Positions 22,061-31,455 of a stretch of 64,000 nucleotides of DNA are shown one piece after another. The DNA comes from Lepidostoma basale. Lineage: Eukaryota > Arthropoda > Insecta > Trichoptera > Lepidostomatidae. Each line of letters begins with the position of its first letter. Position 1 is the stretch's first letter. The translations under genes and the position numbers were made by a program. Below the pieces are notes generated by a model. The model searched no databases, was not told the origin of the DNA, and saw only the letters and a list, made by a program, of their open reading frames with translations. The DNA lies in the NCBI GenBank assembly GCA_022606425.2, contig JAHDVF020000251.1, positions 248,001-312,000 on the forward strand. The letters are read 5' to 3'.

Positions 22061-23195
22061 CGTTTACCACCAAACACACTACATGTTTAAATCATCATTG
22101 TGTTATATTGTTAGCAGATTTCTTTTGCAAATGGTGTGATATTCATATTTTCTACATTATTTCGTAAGATATAAAAAAAAAACGACCGATCGACCGCCTA
22201 ATACGCAGGAAGACCTAAGCAACTCGCAGTTCTAAATTACTCGGCATCTATTTGATATTTTTTTCGGAGTTGACGAATCCCAAGAGATTCTATGTCAATC
22301 ATCGAACATTTTAATTGCATGTTATCGCTGTAATCGGTGCAAAAAATGCAAATCAATATTATATGTAATTTCCCTCCAAAGCCAGTCGCTTCGATTTTGT
22401 ACGATGGGTATGCGGCGTTGCCGCGCTTCATCCCGTTACCTTATTCGCACGAATACGAATCTGACATTCATTTTGTTTTCTTTCGACTACTTGTTACCGC
22501 GTATATGTAAATGTTTTATTGTATGCTTTTTGCGTACAAATTAAACAAATACGATTAATAAATTAAACATTGTTTCAATTGGTTAAGGATTAATCTTAAG
22601 TTTGTCGTATTTAAAGATGCCGAATTATTTACTGTTTTCTATTTTGATATAACCATTAAAGTAATTACCGTTTCATAACCATAAAAATCATGTCATTCCA
22701 GTTTTCATTATTTATCGTTCGTATCAGGCAGACGTCAAACGTGTCGCCTTTGTCACGGAATTTTACAACGTTGTCAACGCAGCGTAAGAAATATAGTTGT
22801 CTCTTTCACTCTATCGACGAATGCGAAATCCACTCGTCCCACGCGATAAGATATGCGCGAAAAGTCATGAAAATTTAAGGAATTACAATTTTCTATTTAT
22901 TAAGCTCTAACAGCCCGTTTATATTCATATCGTTAACATATTATTTATTACACCAACACATAAGTGTAAAAGGCTTGTACACGTCGTGTTTATTGGGTTT
23001 TATGAAAGCTTCTCAATGTGACATTGACCCTTAATGTAGCAATAGTTTTATTACTTTGCAATTTTCCATTGAAAACATATATAGTCGAATGTGTCGGGTC
23101 GGAAGTTAGTTATGCCAACTATGCCAAAGGCCATGTAGCTTAATGAGAAAGTAGATAGTTTACTGGAACATTACAAGGTATTTTCTTTTTTACAG

Positions 23196-23260
23196 GGTTA
23201 ACATATTTCGGGTGTCATAGGAATGTCAGCAAAAAGATAGAAAAATTATAAGGACACAAA
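23196..23260 (+). other. 5'UTR part of the Su(s)-like coding exon
   Basis: A polypyrimidine tract and CAG end at 23195. The following 65 bases lead to the start codon (context CACAAAATGG, favourable). An upstream ATG at 23223 opens only a short frame. Confidence 0.5.
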
Positions 23261-26200
23261 ATGGCATCTTTAGAAATACAAAATCTTGATGATCTGGAAG
23301 ATGGTGAGATAGAATCCGATGGGGAACAACCGACTGAGGAAGTAGTAACACCTCCCGGTCCTGCTGTCCCTGCCCCCACCCCTGCGGAGTCCGCCCCGCT
23401 CCTCCCGCCACCCGAGCGGAGAGATGAAGAAGATATCCCATTCAGCGGCAAACCTCCCCCCTTCTTTGAGACCAAGCGGGACAAAAAGAAATTTAAAGAA
23501 CATCACAATAAGGACGAGAGAGAATTCAGAGTTCAGAAGAAAGAGAAAACTAGAAAATTCCTTTTGCCGACTCCGGTAGAAGATGATTACGCTGGAAATA
23601 TTGAAAAAGCTATTAGATTGGCACTCAAACAAGGCTCGGACAACCCTCCTGATTTTCAACAGGAGGAAAGGTTTGAAAGCAACATGCATGATTCAGATTC
23701 TAAGCGAAAACATAAAAAACGTAAAAAACATGACCAATCAGAAAAAGAAAGCTCCAAAAAGAGAAAGAAACGAGATGAGTCTAGAGTGAAAGGAGATGAT
23801 GAAATGGATGAAGATGAAATGATGTGCATCAGAGGAGCTTCCCCAGTTTTAAAGCAAGATTTCAATGATGAAAATCCTTTTGACAATTACCAAAGTGAAG
23901 AGGAATTTGATTCGGAGGGTAGCGAAGGGTCCCACCGTAGGGAGCGCGGGAACCGAGGGCGCGGGCGCGGCGCGCGAGGCGACCGTCGCGCGGAGAGGCG
24001 CCCCCGCCCGCACCGTCAAGACGTGCACCCCTTGCAGGACCCCGACGGGGTGTGCCTCTTCTTCATGCAGGGCAAGTGCTACAAAGGTGACGAGTGCACC
24101 TTCTCCCACGACGCGCATCCTCCCCGGAAAATGGAACTCTGCAAATTTTACCTCATGGATTGTTGCGCAAAGCGAGATAAATGTTTGTATCTTCACTCCG
24201 ACTTCCCCTGTAAATACTACCACACAGGACTATCCTGCATCTACAAAGATGATTGCAAATTTGCCCACGGCAAGCCCTTATCTGATAGTTTAAAGAATAT
24301 TTTACTTAAACACTTAGAATCGGCTCCCAAAGAAATTCTTGGCGATTTCCCTAGATTAAGTCGAGACTCAGCCACAACGATGGTTAACATGACTCAAAAT
24401 AAGTTAATGCAACAATACTCACCCGTCAAATCTAATTCCAAGGATAAAGGAATTCCTTCTATTTTTGAACTAAATGTCCCGAAGCCGATGGGATATGATG
24501 AAAACCAAATGAATAATTATTCCGAGTCATGTCAACTCAACGACAAGAACAAAAACTATAATAAAGTCAGACAATCTCGATGGTGCGTATCCTCGTCCTC
24601 CCCGCTGCTGAGCACGCCCCCGAATGCAACTCAGAATATCCTGAATATTCAAAATTTAAATGGCGTTTTAACCCCGCATCAGATTTCCGAGTTAGTCAAG
24701 TTGGGTATTGATAATTTAAACCAATTAAGTCAGCTGACTGTAATACAGCTTAACCAGATCGGTCTGACCATGAACCAGATTAATGAAATTCAATTGAATA
24801 CCATGAGCATACAAAAGTTAGGTTTAATTCACAATGAGTCTTCCAATTCCAGTAATTTTCCAAACAATGTAAAAATTGCTAAAGATCTGGATATGAGAGT
24901 ATCACCGATATTGCCTGATTTAAAGTCTAATTCCTCAAAATCAGAAGTCCTTGGGCACGATGTAGACATGAGATTTCACCATAGTTCTTCGCGAAATGCG
25001 GACAATTTCCAAGCAGACCCTAGAAAACAGAAAAATTCTCTGGATATCGACCAATACACAAAGGATGCTTTGAAATTTAGTGGAATGGAAAAAGAAAATT
25101 TAACCAATAGCGATAATGAATATTCAAATGATACTCAAGGTAGTATACTTGAAAAACTCGACTCTGACATTGACCACCGCGTCCTAAATTATGTTAAGGA
25201 TGCTTCTAGCATCCGGCTATCTCGCGAGGAGAATGAAGATGCAAGAACTGGATCAGATTCTGATATAAGAATATCCAAGCCTCAGAACACATTCTTTTCC
25301 AAAAAAAATGAACAGAAGTCCCGTAGGATAACAACAGACGATGAAGAAGATAATTTGCAAATTGATGAAAAATGGTATTCAAGTGATGAAGATCACAGTG
25401 AGAAACAAGTGAAGATCAAATCACCTCCTCAAGAGGATCAGCCCCCTAGTTATAATCCCGCTCTTGACACTGTTGTGGAGCCCAGCACAGTCATCACTCA
25501 ACTCGGTGACCTCTCCAAAATAGATATCAGTGTAGAAGTTACTAAGTTACTCAGCACTATTAAAAATAATTCTTCAGAGCAGAATAATGACGTTCCTAAA
25601 AAGGATCCACCGAGGATAAGAGATCCAAGAAATATTAAAAAATCACCGGAGCATAAAAGTCCTACTAACAACATACCGAAAATTGCACCCAAACCGGGAT
25701 TCGTTTCCATTTATAATTGTGTCGAAGGTGGAAGTACAGATGGCAGAAAGAGAACAGATATAGATCTACGGCCCATCAAAGATATTGACTTTCGAATCCC
25801 TTCATTTGGAGATACAGATTTGCGCCAAACACCAGGGGGCGCAGACGTGGACCTGCGCTTGGGATTACCATTTAAACCTATTCCTAATTACACACCTGCG
25901 TCAGAAATAGACGGATCTATTAACTCCCATCCCCCCATCCCGTTCAAGCTTGGCATAGTTGACGTGCCCCGCCCGGACTACACGGACATTAAGAATAGCA
26001 CTCCTAAATCACAAGCCGCCTCAGATCCCAGATTAAGGAAAATATTTAGATTATCCACTGAAGAAAATACCCTTGACACAACTGAAAAACCCTCAAAGCC
26101 GGTAGCTACAGTTCGGACAGATCCACGAAAGAGAACGCAAGAGTCGAATGAAAAACAAATTGCAGCCAAACCACCTCCCCTGGACTTACAGGTTATTATA

Positions 26201-27064
26201 CAATCTTCCGCTTGGTACAAGGATCTCGGTACTAACCAAAAGATTCTCGTGAACCAGCAGCTGGCTTCGATCACAGCAAGTTTAAAAGTGTTTCATCAAT
26301 CCGCGACTCCCGGAAAACTGTTTGATCTCTCTGAAGTCAAATCCAATATCGTCCTCACAAGCATTTTCACAAATTTAGGAATAGTTTTGAATGAAAAAGG
26401 TGAATTTACACAGTTAAAATTATCAGAAAGTGCTTCACCGGTAATGCCCCCCATGAACTTTAACCAAAATGATAATTTCACAGGTAATATGACAGGACAT
26501 ATGGATCCTACTAATATGCTAGCAATGAACCCCATGGTCCCCCCTAACATGGGTCCCATGGGGAAATTCGACATGAGGTTTCAAGGTGTCGACCCCCGCG
26601 GTGCTCCTGGTCTGTTGGGAATAGCTCCCAATATTCCTCATAACTTTGATGGTAATAATTTTAACGGTATGCAAAACTTCAATAATGATAATTCTAGGAT
26701 GTCTAATTTCAATAATGAAAATTCGCGAATGTCCAATTTCAACAACGACAATACCCGAATGTCCAATTTTAACAATGATAATCCCCGAATGTCCAATTTC
26801 AATAATGATACTTCCCGGATGTCTAATTTTAACAATGAAAATTTTAATAGTAATTTTGATAATTCTGGAATGTATAATAATTCGAATAACATGAGCGAGT
26901 TTCGAGGGGAAACTAATTACGAGGATAACAATTATTATAGGAATCAGAAGAACGAATTTAAGTCGTATCGCGGGGGGAGGGGTAATGATAGGTGGCGTGG
27001 GGGCAGGGGTCGGGACAGGAGAGGTCACTCGGAGAGGGGCGGCTGGAAGGGGGAGCGCCGGTGA
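23261..27064 (+). CDS. su(s): CCCH zinc-finger protein, Su(sable)/ZC3H4-ZC3H6 family
   Basis: A nuclear RNA-binding protein of 1267 residues. Family members (Drosophila Su(sable), mammalian ZC3H4) work with WDR82 to end transcription of and restrain unproductive RNAs. Visible features: an acidic N-terminus (LEDGEIESDGEQ); Lys/Arg-rich stretches at about 145-175; an RG/RGR-rich segment at about 228-250; and three CCCH fingers at 265-283 (C-x7-C-x5-C-x3-H), 294-312 and 317-336 (C-x8-C-x5-C-x3-H). Many scattered D-x-D-x-R and DPR motifs follow (DLDMR, DVDMR, DIDLR, DIDFR, DVDLR, DPRKR), a family trait. A decapeptide repeat lies at about 1137-1205 and an RGG-rich basic tail at about 1233-1267. 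The coding region has no intron, which is unusual beside its neighbours. Family assignment is strong; strict orthology is less certain. Confidence 0.9.
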   Translation: MASLEIQNLDDLEDGEIESDGEQPTEEVVTPPGPAVPAPTPAESAPLLPPPERRDEEDIPFSGKPPPFFETKRDKKKFKEHHNKDEREFRVQKKEKTRKFLLPTPVEDDYAGNIEKAIRLALKQGSDNPPDFQQEERFESNMHDSDSKRKHKKRKKHDQSEKESSKKRKKRDESRVKGDDEMDEDEMMCIRGASPVLKQDFNDENPFDNYQSEEEFDSEGSEGSHRRERGNRGRGRGARGDRRAERRPRPHRQDVHPLQDPDGVCLFFMQGKCYKGDECTFSHDAHPPRKMELCKFYLMDCCAKRDKCLYLHSDFPCKYYHTGLSCIYKDDCKFAHGKPLSDSLKNILLKHLESAPKEILGDFPRLSRDSATTMVNMTQNKLMQQYSPVKSNSKDKGIPSIFELNVPKPMGYDENQMNNYSESCQLNDKNKNYNKVRQSRWCVSSSSPLLSTPPNATQNILNIQNLNGVLTPHQISELVKLGIDNLNQLSQLTVIQLNQIGLTMNQINEIQLNTMSIQKLGLIHNESSNSSNFPNNVKIAKDLDMRVSPILPDLKSNSSKSEVLGHDVDMRFHHSSSRNADNFQADPRKQKNSLDIDQYTKDALKFSGMEKENLTNSDNEYSNDTQGSILEKLDSDIDHRVLNYVKDASSIRLSREENEDARTGSDSDIRISKPQNTFFSKKNEQKSRRITTDDEEDNLQIDEKWYSSDEDHSEKQVKIKSPPQEDQPPSYNPALDTVVEPSTVITQLGDLSKIDISVEVTKLLSTIKNNSSEQNNDVPKKDPPRIRDPRNIKKSPEHKSPTNNIPKIAPKPGFVSIYNCVEGGSTDGRKRTDIDLRPIKDIDFRIPSFGDTDLRQTPGGADVDLRLGLPFKPIPNYTPASEIDGSINSHPPIPFKLGIVDVPRPDYTDIKNSTPKSQAASDPRLRKIFRLSTEENTLDTTEKPSKPVATVRTDPRKRTQESNEKQIAAKPPPLDLQVIIQSSAWYKDLGTNQKILVNQQLASITASLKVFHQSATPGKLFDLSEVKSNIVLTSIFTNLGIVLNEKGEFTQLKLSESASPVMPPMNFNQNDNFTGNMTGHMDPTNMLAMNPMVPPNMGPMGKFDMRFQGVDPRGAPGLLGIAPNIPHNFDGNNFNGMQNFNNDNSRMSNFNNENSRMSNFNNDNTRMSNFNNDNPRMSNFNNDTSRMSNFNNENFNSNFDNSGMYNNSNNMSEFRGETNYEDNNYYRNQKNEFKSYRGGRGNDRWRGGRGRDRRGHSERGGWKGERR
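26669..26880 (+). repeat. In-frame 30-bp tandem repeat in the Su(s)-like gene
   Basis: Six or so copies of a 30-base unit encode SNFNNDNxRM with small changes (D/E, N/T, S/T/P). The region is Asn-rich and low-complexity. Third-position changes between units suggest selection on the peptide. A 193-codon minus-strand open frame over the same stretch is a by-product of the repeat. Confidence 0.9.
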
Positions 27065-27850
27065 GGGTAACGCTTCCAAGTAGCCGCGAGTGAGGCACAC
27101 TTGTCGCTAGACTGACACCAGTGTGATTACAATTCTCCTCTTATACATATTTTGTTCTTAGTAACTTTTACCTCAAGTAGGTATGACTGGTATTATAGTT
27201 TTGTCTTTTCCTAAGATAATGTAATGTAAATCAACCTAGCAATAATATAAATTTCGCCCATTATGTATAGCTAGTTATATATTACATGTTTAATCGCAAA
27301 TATAAATTTAAATAGTCTGAGTGTGTAATCTTTGTAAACTTATTATATATTCCTCGTAGCATAGATGATTAGGTCTAATAATTTTTTTGTACATATTTGT
27401 TCATGATAAAAATCATGTTTTATTTTCACTAAATCAAAGTGGTTGTTAATTTCTTTGAATTTAGAATTATTCTGTTATACATCTGATGAAACTTTTTTGG
27501 GGATTTTTAACCATATTGTTGGTATAAATTAAATCTTCCTGTAAGTTAAGAAAAGATAGTTTTATCATATTTATAGATCGACCATACTTCTATGTTCAAA
27601 GTCAACTTAACGTATTTTTAAGCAAAAGATTTAAGCAATAATTAATGTTACAACTAATCGTCGTTTTTTAAATTATATACGGGATCTTTCACTTTTCTGA
27701 AAGTATTCAATATTTCTTTTGGATTAATTCAATACCTAATATTTTGCTTAAGAACATTGAACAAAGCTGAGATATCGTAATATAAATTATTTTTTGTACG
27801 TTAATTTTATTATAATTTTATTGCCAATAAACATTTTTGTATAAAACCGC
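27065..27850 (+). terminator. 3'UTR and poly(A) signal of the Su(s)-like gene
   Basis: An AT-rich 3'UTR of about 780 bp ends at AATAAA (27826-27831) followed by a T/G-rich stretch, the expected cleavage region. Confidence 0.65.
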
Positions 27851-28330
27851 CTTGATTTTATTATGTGTTCTGTTGGTATATGGGGTTTGTATTTGGTTAC
27901 AAACTTGTTCACTTAAGGGCATACGAGTACATGTAGATATGTTTTTATACCTCTGTCTGATATCTTGCATAGAGGGCAAATGTAGGCCCTATGATTCATC
28001 AATCAATTTAAATCAATATTTATTCTACCTACAGAGTCAGGTGTGACATGCGTAAACGGAAAAATTAATTAAAATTTCGTTTTCGGGTGGTGGTATATGG
28101 GACAAAATGCTTGATTCCTGATCCAAGTGATTTGGGTTCAGGCCTGGACATGACCCAATTCCTTTTTAATAATAATGAGCTATTTTATGCTCATATTTAC
28201 GATGGTATAATAAATTCTAATACCATTGATACAAATGCTTGGTGTTAGTATTTTTTTTAACAGTTGAGCACATAGTCTTCTCGTAAAGAAGTTTTAATAT
28301 GTAAGTATATAATAAATAAATAAAACTAAT
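27851..28330. other. Intergenic spacer
   Basis: No supported feature was recognised. Confidence 0.5.
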
Positions 28331-28354
28331 AATAATTTAATACTTTATTTATTT

Positions 28355-28390
28355 AAACCAACACGTTTCGGTTGAGTGGCAACCATAAAA
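28355..28390 (-). ncRNA. Decayed hammerhead-like motif
   Basis: The minus strand reads ATGGTTGCCACTCAACCGAA then ACGTGTTGG. Stem II (GGUUG/CAACC) and the GAAAC-GU part are intact. The CTGANGA box is largely lost, and the base after GU is G, not the C needed at a cleavage site. Interpreted as a dead copy of the same class as 28682-28722. Confidence 0.35.
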
Positions 28391-28599
28391 TTTAAATACA
28401 GAAAAAATATATGTTTACCAGAAACAAATTTGTTTAAATAAATTATGTTTGTGATATTACAAAACATGTATTCACAAAAAGAAGTGAAGACAATTATAAA
28501 AGAGTGTTTAAAATACTTGTAATACAAAATCAAATATCTTGGGATTCTACAGAATAAATATCGGAATAATAAACAAATAAATCAGGATTTTAATACATC

Positions 28600-28890
28600 T
28601 ATATCTTTAATTTATTGTCCATCTGCAATATGTTTGTTGTGTTTTTGGGTAACACCGTGTGGTCTGGGTAACTCCTTCTCGACCGACGTTTCGGAGATCG
28701 TTGCAGTCTCCATCTTCAGGGTAATAAATGTGATATGTGTTGTGTCTGCTAAGGTACTTCACCGTTGTACCGTGTCGCCGGCAGTGTGTACGTGTGAGAC
28801 AAAGGTTCCCCGAAATAGCTTGGCACAGGGGGCATTCCGGAGCGGTATGTCGCCGGCAGTGGGTTATTCCCCGAATTTTTTTAATTTTCA
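28600..28890 (-). mobile_element. Penelope-like or hammerhead-bearing retroelement fragment
   Basis: This GC-richer island in AT-rich DNA contains, on the minus strand, CCCTGAAGATGGAGACTGC, AACGATCTCCGAAACGTCGG. This is the signature found in terminal repeats of Penelope-like elements. The two TGTCGCCGGCAGTG copies (28777 and 28851) are further internal repeats. No reverse transcriptase or GIY-YIG frame is visible, so this is a terminal fragment or a non-autonomous relative. Confidence 0.45.
28682..28722 (-). ncRNA. Hammerhead-ribozyme-like motif (type I, short stem III)
   Basis: Minus-strand order: ACC (stem I) - CUGAAGA - U - GGAGA (stem II) - loop of 9 - UCUCC (stem II) - GAAA - C/G (stem III, zero loop) - UC - GGU (stem I). 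All conserved core bases of a hammerhead (CUGANGA, GAAA, UH) are present. One extra U separates the first box from stem II. The two-base stem III with an ACGU palindrome fits the dimeric mode known for Penelope-associated hammerheads. Activity is not demonstrated. Confidence 0.55.
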
Positions 28891-28899
28891 ATTTATTAT

Positions 28900-29286
28900 G
28901 GTACTAGGCGAATGATGCTTATTTCATTAGATTATTCTTATTTTTCTATTTGTTTAATGTGATAATTTCACTATCCACAAATAAAGAGTAAAGGTCACCT
29001 GAAACTCGCTTGAACACTAAAAGTGAATGTTATTTCAAAAACAAATGTTCAGTTTTTTTCAATCTATTTATCATATTACTTGAATAATGAATACGCAAAG
29101 CCAGATCGGGAAAAATAATGAATTATTCATTGTTACCTACAAGTTTTAAAACTCCACATATAACTATTCAAATTGAAAATCCTAATTTAAAATGATTGTA
29201 CTTCAATGTTACCTCTTGGTTTTTACTAAGCACTTTTTAGCATATTTATTGTTTCTTGAACAATAATGTAAAGCTCCATATTAAAT
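28900..29286. other. AT-rich intergenic spacer
   Basis: Nothing recognised. Confidence 0.55.
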
Positions 29287-29447
29287 AATTAATACAAATG
29301 AAAATGGCCGTTTTCTAGAAGTTTTATTATATTTAATGTGAATTACATGTTTTGCCTGTCAAAGGCATTAATAAATATTTGATAATAGCTAATTTAATAA
29401 ATATAATAAAACTTCTAGAAAACAGATGTTTTCATTTGTGTTAATTA
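29287..29447. repeat. Inverted-repeat element, TTTTCTAGAAGTTTTATTAT family
   Basis: Arms of about 48 bp: ACAAATGAAAATGGCCGTTT, then TCTAGAAGTTTTATTATATT on the left, with the reverse complement on the right. Related arms occur at 37093-37275, 39945-39990, 41530-41590 and 49190-49390, often beside AATATGGAGTTTT. It is a dispersed foldback/MITE-like family. Confidence 0.7.
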
Positions 29448-29784
29448 CTTTTTTAGCACTTAACTAAGAAAACATATTAATGTCTTAGTAAAGTTTTAAT
29501 GTGCGAATTCCATGATTTTATAAATAAATACAACCATAAAAAATATGTTTATTGGGTTTATTTTTTCTTTACCGAGTCAAACATAAAATATCACAGTAAT
29601 GAATTATTTTTATATAGTCTTCAATTATGGAAAATTTTCTCTAAACTGATTTTATAGTTTTTAAACGTACATATAATAATAATAATAATAAATTGGATAA
29701 TTTATAGAGCGCCATTTTTATGAATTACTCATCTCAAAATATACATTTAAAGTCTTGACAGTGACATACTTATTATACTTATTG

Positions 29785-30070
29785 ACACTGATTTGGACAC
29801 ATGGAAAGAATGGTAAAAAAGTATATGTTAACTATGTAAATGGAACAAGAAATAGAGGAAGACCAAGGAATACATGGCACGATCATATAAATCAAATATT
29901 GAATGTTGGTCACTTGAGGACTCAGAAAAATCCATGCGCATTCAGGACACAATGTATGAATGTTGAGGAATCGAGAGAAATATCTCAGGAAAGAAAAGTA
30001 TGGCAGTCTATTATTTCTGCCTACCCCTTCGGAGAGACGGTTGTGATGGTCAGTTAGTTTAGTTAGTTTG
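29785..30070 (+). mobile_element. LINE-A 3' fragment
   Basis: The plus strand encodes KKVYVNYVNGTRNRGRPRNT, WHDHINQILNVGHLRTQKNP and QCMNVEESREISQERKVWQS, ending IISAYPFGETV, followed by GTGATGGTCAGTTAGTTTAG. The frame is intact but 5'-truncated. Confidence 0.8.
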
Positions 30071-31440
30071 CAAAATATGTACCCATGTATGCAAAATGTT
30101 GTAATCTTTTTTAATTAGGATGATCATCTCACAAGTTTATTTTTATTATGATATTAGTGAATCTAATTAATTTATTATTCAAAAACAAATTCTAAAACTG
30201 AAGGAGTAAAGAAAATATCCCTATATTCTTAAACAAAGAGCTGAAAGGGTAAAATGTTGGCGCCAATAAAAGCAATACATATATCAATAATTTAGAGTTA
30301 GACTTAAAATTCATACTACCTGCATGCAGTATGTATGAGTATGAACTTCAAATATTTTTGTATTTATAGTACGCGTATGCATAAGGTATGTGTAGCGATA
30401 AAAACTGGTAATGAATGTGAGTTAATCTAAAGTAATATTTTAAACATAAAAAGCACAATAGTCTGCAAAATTATCTTCAATCGTTTAATTTTGGAATAAA
30501 TGCATGAACTTTTACAAAGTATTTGAAAAAGATACGCGAGTGGAGTAAGATATTGTATGAAAGATGGGGGGGGGAGGGTCGAATGGTGCACTAAAAGTTG
30601 TTATCGCAAACAAAAATTAAGTGTAAAGAAGTGAAGTTTGAAACTGACAAAATAGTACTTAGAAGAGTAAGTAGAATGAATGGAATGTAAATGAAATCTC
30701 TTTGACGAAGGTGTCTAAACCTTTAAATAATAAAGTATTATGATGAAAGTATTATATGAAGCAAAGTACACGTATTATACGCTGTAAATTTTATTTTTTA
30801 CTTAATGAGATTATTAATATTTATTTTTCAATATTCCATTCAAATTTACCGAAACGTACGTAAACTCCGTAGGTACTATTCATGGTCATTTCTACGGTGT
30901 TACCAGTAAAACGAATGTTCTGTCAAAGAAAGTAAATGAAAAAATGTCTTCTGCAAAATATTTTGTCTGATTTTAAGTGTCATTCTTGATGACAGCGACA
31001 AAATTGAAATCATAGTATTATAAAATGCTATTCCTAGTTTATGTTTTCGTGTATTAGAAAGTGTAAGTTTCTACCGTTATTTATCATTCTGCTATAAATT
31101 GAAATGTTCTTTCCCTAAAGTATTAAACATTTTTCAATTCGAATTAGTTTAAGGTTAGAACTCACTTTAGTGAAAATTCATTGTTTTGTTTTGTTTTTAT
31201 TTAAGAAAAATGGGCATTTGCGAAATTCCACTGATGTGTCAAATTAAATATGTCTTTTATAATTCCTAACTCCTTCGAATTATATTTTAGAATTAAACTA
31301 TTTCTAATTTATAAACCATGACATTCGATAATTATTATTATCATTAATAATTAATTAACAGTGCAGTGTTTTCGAATTTATTATTTTCATCGTGTTGAAT
31401 TATGCCAAAAAGTGCATATCTAATTATATGTTTATTTTTC
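30071..31440. other. Intergenic region upstream of UBE4A
   Basis: AT-rich sequence with no supported coding exon. A splice acceptor TTTTTCTTCAG at 31435-31445 implies a non-coding first exon of UBE4A somewhere upstream; its position could not be fixed. Confidence 0.45.
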
Positions 31441-31455
31441 TTCAGATTTCACAAA

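Noticed and set aside
26519..27100. 193-codon minus-strand open frame
   Set aside because: It lies opposite the Su(s)-like coding exon and mirrors its tandem repeat. Composition is repetitive Ile/His/Val with no domain.
31402..31455. Upstream ATG extending UBE4A by 18 residues
   Set aside because: The added MPKSAYLIICLFFFRFHK is hydrophobic and is split by a strong acceptor (TTTTTCTTCAG) just before the second ATG, which has the better context.
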